Shown here in pieces: positions 1 to 8,256 of a stretch of 64,000 nt of DNA. Location: positions 868,001 through 932,000 of the forward strand of contig OZ253540.1 of assembly GCA_965262485.1 (NCBI GenBank). Reading direction: 5' to 3'. The notes beneath the pieces are model-generated. The model worked only from the letters and a program-made list of their open reading frames with translations, was not told the origin of the DNA and ran no database searches. This DNA is from Bin87 sp965262485. GTDB lineage: Bacteria > Chloroflexota > Dehalococcoidia > Lucifugimonadales > UBA3495. Position numbers and translations under genes: made by a program. Position 1 is the first letter of the stretch. Each line of letters starts with the position of its first letter.

Positions 1-305
1 TGCATTCTGATTCGGTCGCCCAGCAGCGCGCCGCCGGTGAACGGACTGGTGGGATCTACGGCCAGGACGCCTACGGTCAACCCGGATTGCCGCAGGTGCT
101 CCGTCAACCGATCCACCAGGGTGCTCTTGCCCACGCCGGGCGGCCCGGTGATGCCTACGGTATAGGCGCGGCCCGTGTGTGGGTCCAGTTGTTCCATCGC
201 CGGGGACGCTGATGGGTCGCCCCGTTCCAACAGGGTTAACAGCCTGGAAACCGCCCGTAGTTCGCCGCGCAATGTGCGGTCAGCCAGTTCGTTCATCAGA
301 CTCAT
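1..305 (-). CDS. meaB: MeaB/ArgK-family GTPase, N-terminal fragment (cut by window edge)
   Basis: Translating the minus strand from the ATG at 305 gives about 101 residues and then runs off the window. It contains a P-loop, GPPGVGKST, near residue 55 and the VDPTSPFTGGALLGDR stretch about 30 residues later, both hallmarks of the MeaB/ArgK G3E GTPases that protect and reload adenosylcobalamin-dependent methylmalonyl-CoA mutase. The family is cytoplasmic and often lies next to mutase genes; any such neighbour is outside this window. A second in-frame ATG lies 9 bases downstream. Only the N-terminal third is visible, so completeness cannot be judged. It is divergent from the SDR gene, with 167 bases between the two starts. 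Confidence 0.85.
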   Translation of the reverse strand, partial: MSLMNELADRTLRGELRAVSRLLTLLERGDPSASPAMEQLDPHTGRAYTVGITGPPGVGKSTLVDRLTEHLRQSGLTVGVLAVDPTSPFTGGALLGDRIRM

Positions 306-472
306 TGGGGGCGGAAATCGTAACACAATGGCGAAACACGTCGCTGAATCTAACACCGATACCCAGGCTGGTCAAGGAGTTACCCGCGCTATGCGCTTAA
401 CAATACAGCGTCCAGAGGTTATCATCGTCCTCTGATTGAACACCAACGCCAACTATCAACGAGGTGAGCGAC

Positions 473-1351
473 ATGACAATGCCATCCGACACGCTGCAGG
501 GGAAGGTGGCCATAGTTACCGGCGCGGCCAGCCCGATTGGCATGGGTCGGTCCATCACTACCGGTCTGGTGCGCGCCGGCGCCCGTGTGGCAATGCTGGA
601 CATCAACGAGGACTGGCTGGATCAAACCGCCAACGATATGAGGGAGCTGGGCGGCGACGAGGCCGTCCTGCCCATCATTGCGGATGTAACCGACCCCGAT
701 TCCGTGCAGAATGCTGTCAGCCGTACCATCAGCGAGATGGGCGGGTTGCACATCCTGGTCAACAACGCCGGCATCAATCCGCGTACCGCCGGGTTCACCA
801 CCAGCGGGGCTTCCGGCAGCCCCAACGATTTCTGGGGCATTGCGCCCGAGGCCTGGCTCCGGGTCATATCCGTCAACCTCAGCGGGCCCTTCCTGATGTC
901 TCATGCCGTGGCGCCCCATTTCCTTGAGCAAGGGTCTGGTCGCATCATCGGCGTAACCACCAGCATGGACACCATGTGGCGGAAAGGCGGCGCTCCGTAT
1001 GGCCCCTCGAAAGCTGGGCACGAGGCGCTGATAGCCATTATGGCGCAGGATTTCGAAGGCAGCGGCGTCACGGCAAACGTGTTGACCCCGGGCGGAGCCA
1101 CGGCCACCAACATGGTGCTGCCGCCGGAGGGCGGCACCGCCGAGGCTCTGATTCAACCCGAGGTCATGCAGTCACCCGTAGTCTGGATCGCATCCGACGA
1201 CGCCAGCGACTGGAATGGGCGGCGCATCATTGCTTATTACTGGGATGAGTTATTGCCGCTGGCGGAGCGATTGGAGAAATGCAGCGCTCCGGCGGCCTGG
1301 CCGCAACTGGGGCTGCAGGCAGTGCATCCAGACTGGTACGGACGCGGCTGA
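473..1351 (+). CDS. SDR-family NAD(P)-dependent oxidoreductase
   Basis: A 292-residue classical short-chain dehydrogenase/reductase. The cofactor-binding TGAASPIGMG lies at about residues 16-25, NNAG near residue 95, and the catalytic Tyr and Lys in YGPSK at about residues 176-180, with a Ser about 13 residues earlier. The start is placed at the ATG at 473 because GAGGTG lies at 461-466, at proper ribosome-binding distance; a GTG nine bases upstream overlaps that site. The family interconverts alcohols and ketones, and the substrate cannot be read from sequence. It is monocistronic, divergent from meaB, and ends before a bidirectional hairpin terminator. The extra residues between Gly motifs (SPIGMG) are slightly unusual but within family range. 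Confidence 0.9.
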   Translation: MTMPSDTLQGKVAIVTGAASPIGMGRSITTGLVRAGARVAMLDINEDWLDQTANDMRELGGDEAVLPIIADVTDPDSVQNAVSRTISEMGGLHILVNNAGINPRTAGFTTSGASGSPNDFWGIAPEAWLRVISVNLSGPFLMSHAVAPHFLEQGSGRIIGVTTSMDTMWRKGGAPYGPSKAGHEALIAIMAQDFEGSGVTANVLTPGGATATNMVLPPEGGTAEALIQPEVMQSPVVWIASDDASDWNGRRIIAYYWDELLPLAERLEKCSAPAAWPQLGLQAVHPDWYGRG

Positions 1352-1389
1352 TTACGTTCCTGGCCCGGTGTTGCAAATTGAGACAAACA

Positions 1390-1417
1390 CGGCACCCCGG
1401 CTCGAGCCGGGGTGCCG
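1390..1417. terminator. Bidirectional intrinsic terminator between convergent genes
   Basis: A near-perfect hairpin: CGGCACCCCGG pairs with CCGGGGTGCCG around a CTCGAG centre. It is flanked by AAACA on the left and GTTTC on the right, so an RNA from either strand would end in a short U run. It sits between the convergent SDR stop (1351) and the stop of the cysS-GT2 gene (1439), the expected place for a shared terminator. Confidence 0.8.
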
Positions 1418-1438
1418 TTTCAATTCTTCGAAGAGTGA

Positions 1439-3648
1439 TCAGTGCCTGAATCCCGTCTCAAACCCCTGGGCCGCCGGATTAATCAGCAGGTCGGGCCGAT
1501 TGCCCCAGCGGCGCAGGAACCGGCCGAAGTTTTTGCGGCTGAGTTCGTCGCGCTGATTGTTGTCCAGTTCCTCCCACTGGCGGTGTTCGTGTCGCACCAG
1601 CGGCAGGCTGCTGTCGCAAACGATGCGGAAACCGGCATTTTTGAACTGGAAGCAGTAGTCGATGTCCAGGTTGCGGTAAAACCGGAATGATTCGTGCATC
1701 AAACCCACGGCAGCCAGGTCATCGCGGCGGAACGACATGCAGTAAGCCTGCATTGCGTCGGCGTCACCCCGGTCCACCTCCTCGTGGAAGTGTTGCATGT
1801 CGTCCGTGGTGAGACCATACGGGCCGAACACGCCCACTGACCGGTCGGCAAGTTGCTCGGCCACCGGCTTTAGCATGTCCCCAACAACTTCTACGGAAGC
1901 GTCCATCAGCAGAATATAACGGCCCCGGGCCTGCTTGAGGCCGATGTTTTTACCCGCAGCATCGCCCACCACGTGGTCGCAGTGAATTACCTTGACGTTG
2001 CTGTGCTGCCTTTGGGCGTCTTCCAGGTAATCGGCAGTGCCGTCGGTGGAGCCGTTGTCCACGACAACAACCTCCACGGATGCGCCCGACGTGTAGGCCA
2101 AAATCGATTCCACGCAACGCCGCACGTCGTCCACGTAATCGTAGGCGTTGATCAAGAAAGTGAAATCGTACAAATCGGGTTGGTCCAACAATGACGGAAT
2201 CTCCCGCGAGGCAGAAACGGACACCCAACGCGATTCCTGCTTTTCCAACGGCGTTTGGGGACGCACCCGGGAGGTTTCGCCAACGTCTTCTACGACCAGG
2301 CCTTCGGACAGAACGTTGGAACGCAGGGCATCGGCGTCGGCGAAGGCTGCCTGCTGACGCAACGCCATCCGGCGGGCGATCAGCTCAGACGCATCGGGGC
2401 TGATGTCGTATTCGGCTGGGACGTCATCCAGGTCGAGGCCGAACACGCGGTCAAAGTCCAGAATCAATTCCAGTTTGTCCGCCGGCGGGAGATGTGAACT
2501 CGCCATGTCCCAGGTGATTGCCAGCCCCCTGGGAAGATCGAGATCGTTGTGAACCGCGTCCCAGAACCGCTTACGCCAATCTTCTACCACGCCCCGGTCT
2601 TCCAGGCGGGATGAGCTGTCCACCGGCGCATTCTGCCAGTTCCACACCCGGTTGCGCAGGCTGGTGAGAGCCTTCTCCGCGGCGCGCAGCGAGGTGAACG
2701 TGAAATTCATGCGGTGGCGGTATCGCACCGTCATACACAGGTATCGGAACGCCAGCGGATTGAAACCGCGGGTGGCCAGGTCCTCGATGAGAAAGACGTT
2801 GCCCGCCGATTTTGCCATCTTGGCGCCATCAGCCAAAAGGTGCTGCCCGTGTATCCAATAATTGACGTGCCGGTTGCCGAAAGCGCCTTCACTCTGGGCG
2901 ATCTCATCTTCGTGATGGGGGAACACGTTGTCCACGCCACCGGTATGGATGTCGAACCGTTCGCCCAGATACTTGTGGGCCATCGCCGAACATTCGATGT
3001 GCCAGCCCGAAAGCCCTCGCCCCAGGGACTGTCCCATTTCACGTCCCGGCCGGGTTCAGCCGCCTTCCAAAGCGTAAAGTCGCGCGGGTCCCGCTTCAGC
3101 GGGTCAGCTTCGGCCCGCACGCCTTCCAGCAAATCACCACCGAAGTTATTCGACAGCTTGCCGTATTCGGGGTAGCTATTCACATCGAAGTAGATGTTCC
3201 CGCCGGCTCCGTATGCCGATCCGTTTTCCATCAACGTCCCAACCATTTCCAGCATTTCCGGGATGTGTTGGGATGCCCAGGGGAACACGTGGGCCGGCAG
3301 AATGTTCAGGCGTGTTTCGTCGCGCCAGAAGCAATCGGCGTAAAACTCGCCGATCTCCTGAATGGTTTTGCCTTCTTCCAGCGCGGCAATGATCATCTTG
3401 TCGCCGCCCGCCTCAACCAGCTCCTGCCGCATGTGGCCGACGTCGGTGATGTTTTTGATGTGGTAAACCTCGTTACCGTCAGCGGTCAGGATACGACGTA
3501 TCCAGTCTGCCATCAGGTAAGTACGCAGGTTGCCGATGTGCGCGTACCGGTACACCGTCGGTCCACAGGTGTACATCGTGACGCGACCCGGCGTCATGGG
3601 CTTGATTTCCTCGACGGATTTGGTAAGGGTGTTATAAATTCGTAGCAC
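1439..3648 (-). CDS. cysS: Cysteinyl-tRNA synthetase fused to a family 2 glycosyltransferase-like domain (one frameshift)
   Basis: The N-terminal part (3648 to about 3012) is class I CysRS: zinc Cys in TCGPT at residue 28 and HIGN at residues 37-40. Reading frame is then lost by one base near 3005-3015. The next frame continues with GWHIECSAM, the FPHHEDEIAQSE zinc-site region and KMAKS (the KMSKS loop) near residue 277, then a complete anticodon-binding end. After a short linker at about residue 470, a GT-A/GT2 fold domain of about 250 residues follows with VVVDNGSTDGTADYL; the usual DxD reads DAS. Total about 735 residues against about 460 for ordinary CysRS. Start is GTG with a GGGAGGTGA site. 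The frame break may be real or a sequencing error. CysRS charges tRNA-Cys in the cytoplasm; the role of the GT domain is unknown. Confidence 0.85.
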
Positions 3649-3755
3649 GTATCACCTCCCCCAGGCGGGTGGTTGGCGCCAGTTTAGCACGGAGATTCCC
3701 GGATTGCACACTTGCCGCGAGGCATCCGGGCGCGCCACCGATCGCCACCACACGA

Positions 3756-6056
3756 TTATTGCTGTGGCGTCACCACCACTCCTGATGCCTTGAGTCCCTC
3801 GATCTCGGCGCTGGAATACCCGACTTCGTTCAATATCTCATCGGTGTGCAAACCGAACCAGGGCGCCGGAATGCCCAACCGCGGCGGTGTGGCCGACAGG
3901 CGCGCGGTCGGGCCAGAGTGATCCACGCGCCCCCAAACGGGGTGCTCCCGCGTCACGATGAAACCGGCGCTCCGTACCACTGGGTCATCCCGGTAATCTT
4001 CCATCGTGAGGTTGGCCGTAACTGATACGCCCAAAGGACGCAGCCTACGCGCCCAGTGTTCTATCGTGCCCTTGCCGATGGCATCAGACAACGCCGCCAC
4101 CGTTGCTTCGTCCGCATGAGTCTGGGCGACTGCGGTAAGCTCGGGCAACGCCAGCGCTGCCTGCCATGCTGCGTCCGTAGGCGCGTGCAGATACAACCAT
4201 CCGTCGGATGCCTGGTACAGCCGGGAGCGTGGCGAGTAACCGCGCACGTCCACGCCCTCCGGATCGGCCCGTTGGTATCCTTCGTAGTCCAGGAAGTAGG
4301 GCGACTGCAACAGGCCGGCGGTCAGGGCCAGGCCACTGTCCACCGATTGCCCCTGTCCGGTGCGGTTGCGTTCGTGGAGCGCCAGCGCCACGGCGTATGC
4401 TCCCATCAGGCCGGTGCCGTAGTCGTTCACCGCGTACGGCGACAACATGGGCGCCCCGTCGCGACCACCGCGGCGCACCTGCATCCCGCTGGTGCCTTGA
4501 GCCAGCTGTTCCCAACCGGCTCGCTCCGACCAGGGGCCGTCGTAACCAAAGGCGTTCAGCGAAGCGTACACGATGTCGGGCTTTACCTTATTGACCGCTT
4601 CGTAACCCAGCCCCAGCCGGTCAACCGCCGATTTGCGGTTGTTTTCCACGATGACGTCGGCAGTTTCAACCAGTTTCCAGAACACCGCCCGTCCTTCGTC
4701 AGACTTCAGATTCAACATGATGCTGCGCTTGCCCCGGTTGACGTCGATGTAACCCACCGGGTCCAGTATCCTGGTCGGGTCGTCGATTTTGATGACGTCC
4801 GCGCCGAACTCGCCCAGCGTGCGTCCGCAGGTCGGGCCGGCCAGGATGATGCACAAATCGAGCACCCTCACGCCCTGCAGGGCGCTCATTACGTTCCCGT
4901 TGGCAGCGGGGTTCTGTGTCCTGAACGGCGTCGCTGCGGCCTCGGAAAGGACGGCATCGGTGTGCTCGCCCAACCTGGGAGCTCCGCCCTGTATCGCCCC
5001 GGGAGTACCCCTCAAACGAACCTGTACGCCGGGTTGTTTCATGGTTCCCCGCTGGGAGTCTTCCACATCAACAACCATCTTCCCGGCGATGGCGTGCTCG
5101 TGCACCAGCCATTCGTCAACGGTCTTGCACACCGTACACGCCCCGCCCTGGGCGTTGATGTCGGTTTCCCATTGCCACGCTGTGCGGTCTTTGAACATCT
5201 CGGCGAACCGCCCCTGCCACATTTCCAGCGTTGCCGGATCGACGGGTCGCCCGAACAGAGATACCGCTTCTTCTATCCAGTCCTCCCGGCCGGCGGCGGT
5301 GAGAGTTTGCCGGGCGAATCGTTCGAACATACCGTGATGGTAAACCCAACGGCCATCGGCGCACTGATACGGGTGGGACATTACGGCCCGCGGGAAATCG
5401 AATCGGCCCACGTATTCATAGTCGTGGAACTTGATGATGCGGCTGCCCATGGCGGTAAACATCGCCGAGTGCAACGGCGCCTCTATGCGTTGCCCTTTCC
5501 CCGACTTGTCCCGTGCATTCACGGCCATCACAACGGATACGGATCCCAGCAGGGCGGCGAAGGTACTGGCGACAGGGAGCGGCGTAAAAAGCGGATCACC
5601 GCCGCTCTCACCGGTTTCAGCATAAAAACCCGTTTCCGCGCTGATCACCGGGTCCCACCCAGCCTCGTTGCGGCTGGGGTGTTCTTCCCCGTAGCCCGGC
5701 AGAGAACAGTAGATGAGACCGGGGTTGGTTGCTGACAGCTCAGCATAACCGATGCCCAACCGGTCGGCCACGCCGGGCCGGTAATTTTCAATGACCACGT
5801 CGGCGTTGGCGGCCAGTTTCCGCGCGTTTTCGCGGCCGGCATCGGTTTTGAGGTCCAGAACCACCGAGCGCTTGCCCCGGTTCCAGGTGGCGAACGCCGG
5901 TTCAGACCGGCCCGGATCGCCTCCCGGCCGCTCCACCTTGATGACGTGGGCTCCCTGGTCGGAAAGCAGCATGCCCAGCATCGGGCCGGGGATGTATTGG
6001 CCGAATTCGACCACGTGGATATCTCGCAATGCTCCGGCAGCGCCGTTGGTGGTCAT
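3756..6056 (-). CDS. CaiB/BaiF family CoA-transferase, two full domains in one chain
   Basis: A 766-residue protein in which two class III CoA-transferase domains follow each other (about 1-390 and 395-766); single-domain relatives have about 400 residues. Both begin with the family pattern (VVEFGQYIPGPMLG and VLDLCIILAGPTCGR), followed by KRSVVLDLK / KRSIMLNLK and the ADVVIEN / ADVIVEN stretch. The catalytic Asp region reads AVNDYGTGLMGA in the second domain but VASTFAALLGS in the first, so only the second half seems to keep the Asp that forms the acyl anhydride. The family moves CoA between carboxylic acids; substrate unknown. Start ATG 6056 is preceded by AAAGGAG. An inverted-repeat element separates it from the FAD oxidoreductase upstream. 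Confidence 0.9.
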   Translation of the reverse strand: MTTNGAAGALRDIHVVEFGQYIPGPMLGMLLSDQGAHVIKVERPGGDPGRSEPAFATWNRGKRSVVLDLKTDAGRENARKLAANADVVIENYRPGVADRLGIGYAELSATNPGLIYCSLPGYGEEHPSRNEAGWDPVISAETGFYAETGESGGDPLFTPLPVASTFAALLGSVSVVMAVNARDKSGKGQRIEAPLHSAMFTAMGSRIIKFHDYEYVGRFDFPRAVMSHPYQCADGRWVYHHGMFERFARQTLTAAGREDWIEEAVSLFGRPVDPATLEMWQGRFAEMFKDRTAWQWETDINAQGGACTVCKTVDEWLVHEHAIAGKMVVDVEDSQRGTMKQPGVQVRLRGTPGAIQGGAPRLGEHTDAVLSEAAATPFRTQNPAANGNVMSALQGVRVLDLCIILAGPTCGRTLGEFGADVIKIDDPTRILDPVGYIDVNRGKRSIMLNLKSDEGRAVFWKLVETADVIVENNRKSAVDRLGLGYEAVNKVKPDIVYASLNAFGYDGPWSERAGWEQLAQGTSGMQVRRGGRDGAPMLSPYAVNDYGTGLMGAYAVALALHERNRTGQGQSVDSGLALTAGLLQSPYFLDYEGYQRADPEGVDVRGYSPRSRLYQASDGWLYLHAPTDAAWQAALALPELTAVAQTHADEATVAALSDAIGKGTIEHWARRLRPLGVSVTANLTMEDYRDDPVVRSAGFIVTREHPVWGRVDHSGPTARLSATPPRLGIPAPWFGLHTDEILNEVGYSSAEIEGLKASGVVVTPQQ

Positions 6057-6139
6057 GTTTTTGCTCCTTTGGATTCCACCGGGCGCGGTGGGTTCCGTAA
6101 GAATCGTCGCGTCCGTCCGGTGAATAATTGGAAGGGTAA

Positions 6140-6264
6140 TAAGAAACTATCTCAAAACTGGCGGCCCGCCCAATCCGTCATTCCCGCGTAGGCGGGAATC
6201 CACGACTCACCCTGTCTGCGATCGGATTTTTGGAGAGCATGGCGGGTTTTGAGATAGTTTCTAA
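6140..6264. repeat. MITE-like element with 17-bp perfect inverted ends and TAA flanks
   Basis: AGAAACTATCTCAAAAC at 6142-6158 is repeated exactly inverted at 6246-6262. With the element taken as GAAACT...AGTTTC (6143-6261), both sides carry TAA (6140-6142 and 6262-6264), matching a TNA-type target duplication as made by some IS5-family transposases. The interior holds the palindrome GTCATTCCCGCG...GGCGGGAATCC (6178-6201) also present in the elements at 16323 and 22763. No ORF inside. Non-autonomous nature and IS5 relationship are inference. Confidence 0.75.
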
Positions 6265-6296
6265 ATACTGTACCCGGTGTTTCAGGCCAGCGAGGT

Positions 6297-7424
6297 TTAC
6301 GATTGGGCGAACCTCCCCGGATCGCACCCCTTCAGGCTGATGTCGGATTGGCCGCTTGCAATCAGGTCGGCGACACCTTTGCCCATTGCCGGACCAAGCA
6401 AAATACCTTTCTTTTGGCCGCCGGCGGAAATGTACACGTTGTCCCAACCCGGCGCCGACCCAACGATCGGTACCCAGTCGGGCGTAACGGGTCGCAGGCA
6501 GGCGGTATGTTTGGCTATGGCGGCGTTTGCCAGCGAGGGTACCAGCCGCACCGCATTTTTCAGTATCAGCTCGCGGGCCTCTTCAGTGAGGGAAAGGTCG
6601 AATCCAGCCTCCTCTTCGGTGGCCCCGCACCAAATCAGGCCATCGGCCTTGGCGTACATCGAGCTGCCGGCTCCGATCAACTCGTACTCCAGCCCCGGCC
6701 CGTCAGGTTGCAGCCGGATGATCTGGCCCTTGAGCGGATCAACCGGGATGGCAATGTCCAGCCACTGCTCAGCTGTGCGACACCAGGGCCCCGCGGCGAT
6801 CAGCAGCGCAGCGCACGAAATCTCGCCGTCGCTCGTCACCACCGATTCAACCCTGCCGTTGCCCAGGCGCAACCCGATTGCGCTCGTGTTGACCACCCTG
6901 CTCCCGCGATTGACAGCCGCCGCGGCCAAAGCCTGCGTGAACTCCTGGCCATCCAGCGCACCGTTGCCCGCTGCCCGTACGCCGCCAATGATATCCGGAG
7001 AGACGCGAGGTTCGATTGCCAGGACGTCTTCCCGTTCCAGCCATTCGGCAGAGAAACCGGGCTCGGTCGTACCGTTGAATGTGGCCAGCGTATCTCTAAG
7101 ATCGGGCAGCTCGTCCTCGGCAAACGCAACTTTCAGGATGGAACTAAACCGCCCGTGATAATCGATCCCGGTTTCTTCCGGGATTTGCCGCCACAATTCC
7201 TGGTGCAGGCGGAACGACTGCAGGGCCATCGGCAGCAACGGGTCCGGCCAACCGTGTCCTTCCAGCGGATTCAGTCCGCCGGCGTTGTATCCGGAGGCCT
7301 GGCTCGCAATATCTTCCCTTTCAATGATGGTGGAGGTAATCCCGTTCTGCGCCAGGTAATAAGCGGCAGAACATCCGGCGATGCCGCCACCGATAATTAC
7401 GACATCAGTCGCGCGTTCTTTCAT
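6297..7424 (-). CDS. FAD-dependent oxidoreductase of the DAO (D-amino acid/glycine oxidase-like) family
   Basis: 375 residues starting with the dinucleotide-binding motif VVIIGGGIAGCSAAYYL at about residues 8-24 and an acidic ribose-binding residue in IIERED near residue 36, followed by the SGYNAGGLNP stretch typical of DAO-fold flavoproteins. The C-terminal region has the second FAD contact (YISAGGQKKGILLGPAMGK). Members oxidise amino acids, sarcosine-like secondary amines or hydroxyacids; substrate is not evident here. No signal peptide, so cytoplasmic. Starts at ATG 7424, divergent from fmdB, and lies upstream of the double CoA-transferase on the same strand with a mobile repeat between, so co-transcription is uncertain. 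Confidence 0.85.
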   Translation of the reverse strand: MKERATDVVIIGGGIAGCSAAYYLAQNGITSTIIEREDIASQASGYNAGGLNPLEGHGWPDPLLPMALQSFRLHQELWRQIPEETGIDYHGRFSSILKVAFAEDELPDLRDTLATFNGTTEPGFSAEWLEREDVLAIEPRVSPDIIGGVRAAGNGALDGQEFTQALAAAAVNRGSRVVNTSAIGLRLGNGRVESVVTSDGEISCAALLIAAGPWCRTAEQWLDIAIPVDPLKGQIIRLQPDGPGLEYELIGAGSSMYAKADGLIWCGATEEEAGFDLSLTEEARELILKNAVRLVPSLANAAIAKHTACLRPVTPDWVPIVGSAPGWDNVYISAGGQKKGILLGPAMGKGVADLIASGQSDISLKGCDPGRFAQS

Positions 7425-7537
7425 AACAAAGTCCTCACAAAGTCCTCTCGACAGGATTGCGGGCGCTGCACCGGCGTGGTTTGGTGAACCGGCGTGTGGT
7501 TTGGTGGATAGGATATAATCGGGGCCCGGAGGTGTCT

Positions 7538-7795
7538 ATGCCAATCTATGAGTACCGTTGCCCGGCGTGCGGTGCCGAATTCGAATCTATTCGTCCGGTA
7601 TCTCGCGCCGACGACCCTATTGAATGTAAAGCATGCCAGCAGCCAGCGACCCGCCAAATCTCCAATTTTTCGTTCAAGTCCGACACTTTCACCGCGCCCA
7701 AGTTACGTAATCGCCCCAGCTCTACCTTTCGCGGCCGGAGCGCCGCTGACCCCGAATCCGGCCAACCGCAAAACTCTGACGCGCCGCCTGATTAG
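7538..7795 (+). CDS. FmdB-family zinc ribbon protein
   Basis: An 85-residue protein opening with MPIYEYRCPACGAEFE, the signature of the FmdB/CxxC zinc-ribbon family, with the second pair in CKACQQPATRQ near residue 35. The C-terminal half is low complexity (Ser/Pro/Arg-rich), as is common in the family. FmdB-type proteins were named from amidase gene clusters, where they were suggested to regulate; the general function remains unclear. The start is well defined: GGAGGT at 7528-7533 and a TATAAT at 7514-7519. It is divergent from the FAD oxidoreductase and convergent with the DUF971 gene. Confidence 0.9.
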   Translation: MPIYEYRCPACGAEFESIRPVSRADDPIECKACQQPATRQISNFSFKSDTFTAPKLRNRPSSTFRGRSAADPESGQPQNSDAPPD

Positions 7796-7820
7796 CGAAA
7801 CGCCGGCGGAGACGGTGGGA

Positions 7821-8174
7821 TCATTGCCGCGCCGCCCTGGTTTCGTTGCACGCGATGCAGGTGCAGGCGGCGCGCAGCACTCGGTAGGTATATATGCCCG
7901 TGTAGTGGGCGTCGCTCCACAGGAATTGCAGGGCGTACTGACCGACCGGCATTTGGTCGACGGCTCGAACTTCCCGGTCCACGCTGTCCGCGTCCAGCAA
8001 CGCCCGGCCCGTCATCTCCTCGACACAGGAAGCGCACGGGCAGCGTAGTCGCAGCATCCGGTGCGAGTATATTCCCCGGTGGCCGTCGTCCCAGTTGATG
8101 ATGATGGCGTTGCCCGAGATGTCTACGTCGATGGGTTTGATGATGTCGTTAGTAGCCACGGTGTCTCGCTGCAA
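7821..8174 (-). CDS. DUF971 family protein (gamma-butyrobetaine hydroxylase N-terminal-like)
   Basis: About 117 residues matching the small DUF971 fold: a first half with IIINWDDGHRGIYSHRMLR and a CPCASC cysteine cluster, and a second half with ALQFLWSDAHYTGIYTYRVLR and CTCIAC. The same fold forms the N-terminal zinc-binding domain of gamma-butyrobetaine hydroxylase and occurs alone in many bacteria, sometimes linked to Fe-S cluster handling. The given start is TTG at 8174; a GTG at 8159 would remove five residues and is equally possible, as neither has a strong ribosome-binding site. It follows the TPP enzyme on the same strand. Confidence 0.85.
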   Translation of the reverse strand: MQRDTVATNDIIKPIDVDISGNAIIINWDDGHRGIYSHRMLRLRCPCASCVEEMTGRALLDADSVDREVRAVDQMPVGQYALQFLWSDAHYTGIYTYRVLRAACTCIACNETRAARQ

Positions 8175-8256
8175 TCTGATTGGTGTCCGGCGGAATGTTC
8201 TGTGTTCTGCGTCCCAGGGTAGTGCGCCGCCCTGGCGGCAGCGCTAGCCGGTAGCG

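Noticed and set aside
3000..3020. Programmed -1 frameshift to make full CysRS-GT2
   Set aside because: The bases around the break do not form a standard X XXY YYZ slippery site (reading would need Gly-GGC and Phe-TTT to slip to GGG and CTT) and I see no clear downstream stem. A plain one-base deletion is simpler.
4056..5735. 559-residue ORF on the plus strand opposite the CoA-transferase
   Set aside because: It is an antisense shadow in GC-rich codons: no known motif, Arg/His/Gln-rich, and the opposite strand holds a full well-defined enzyme.
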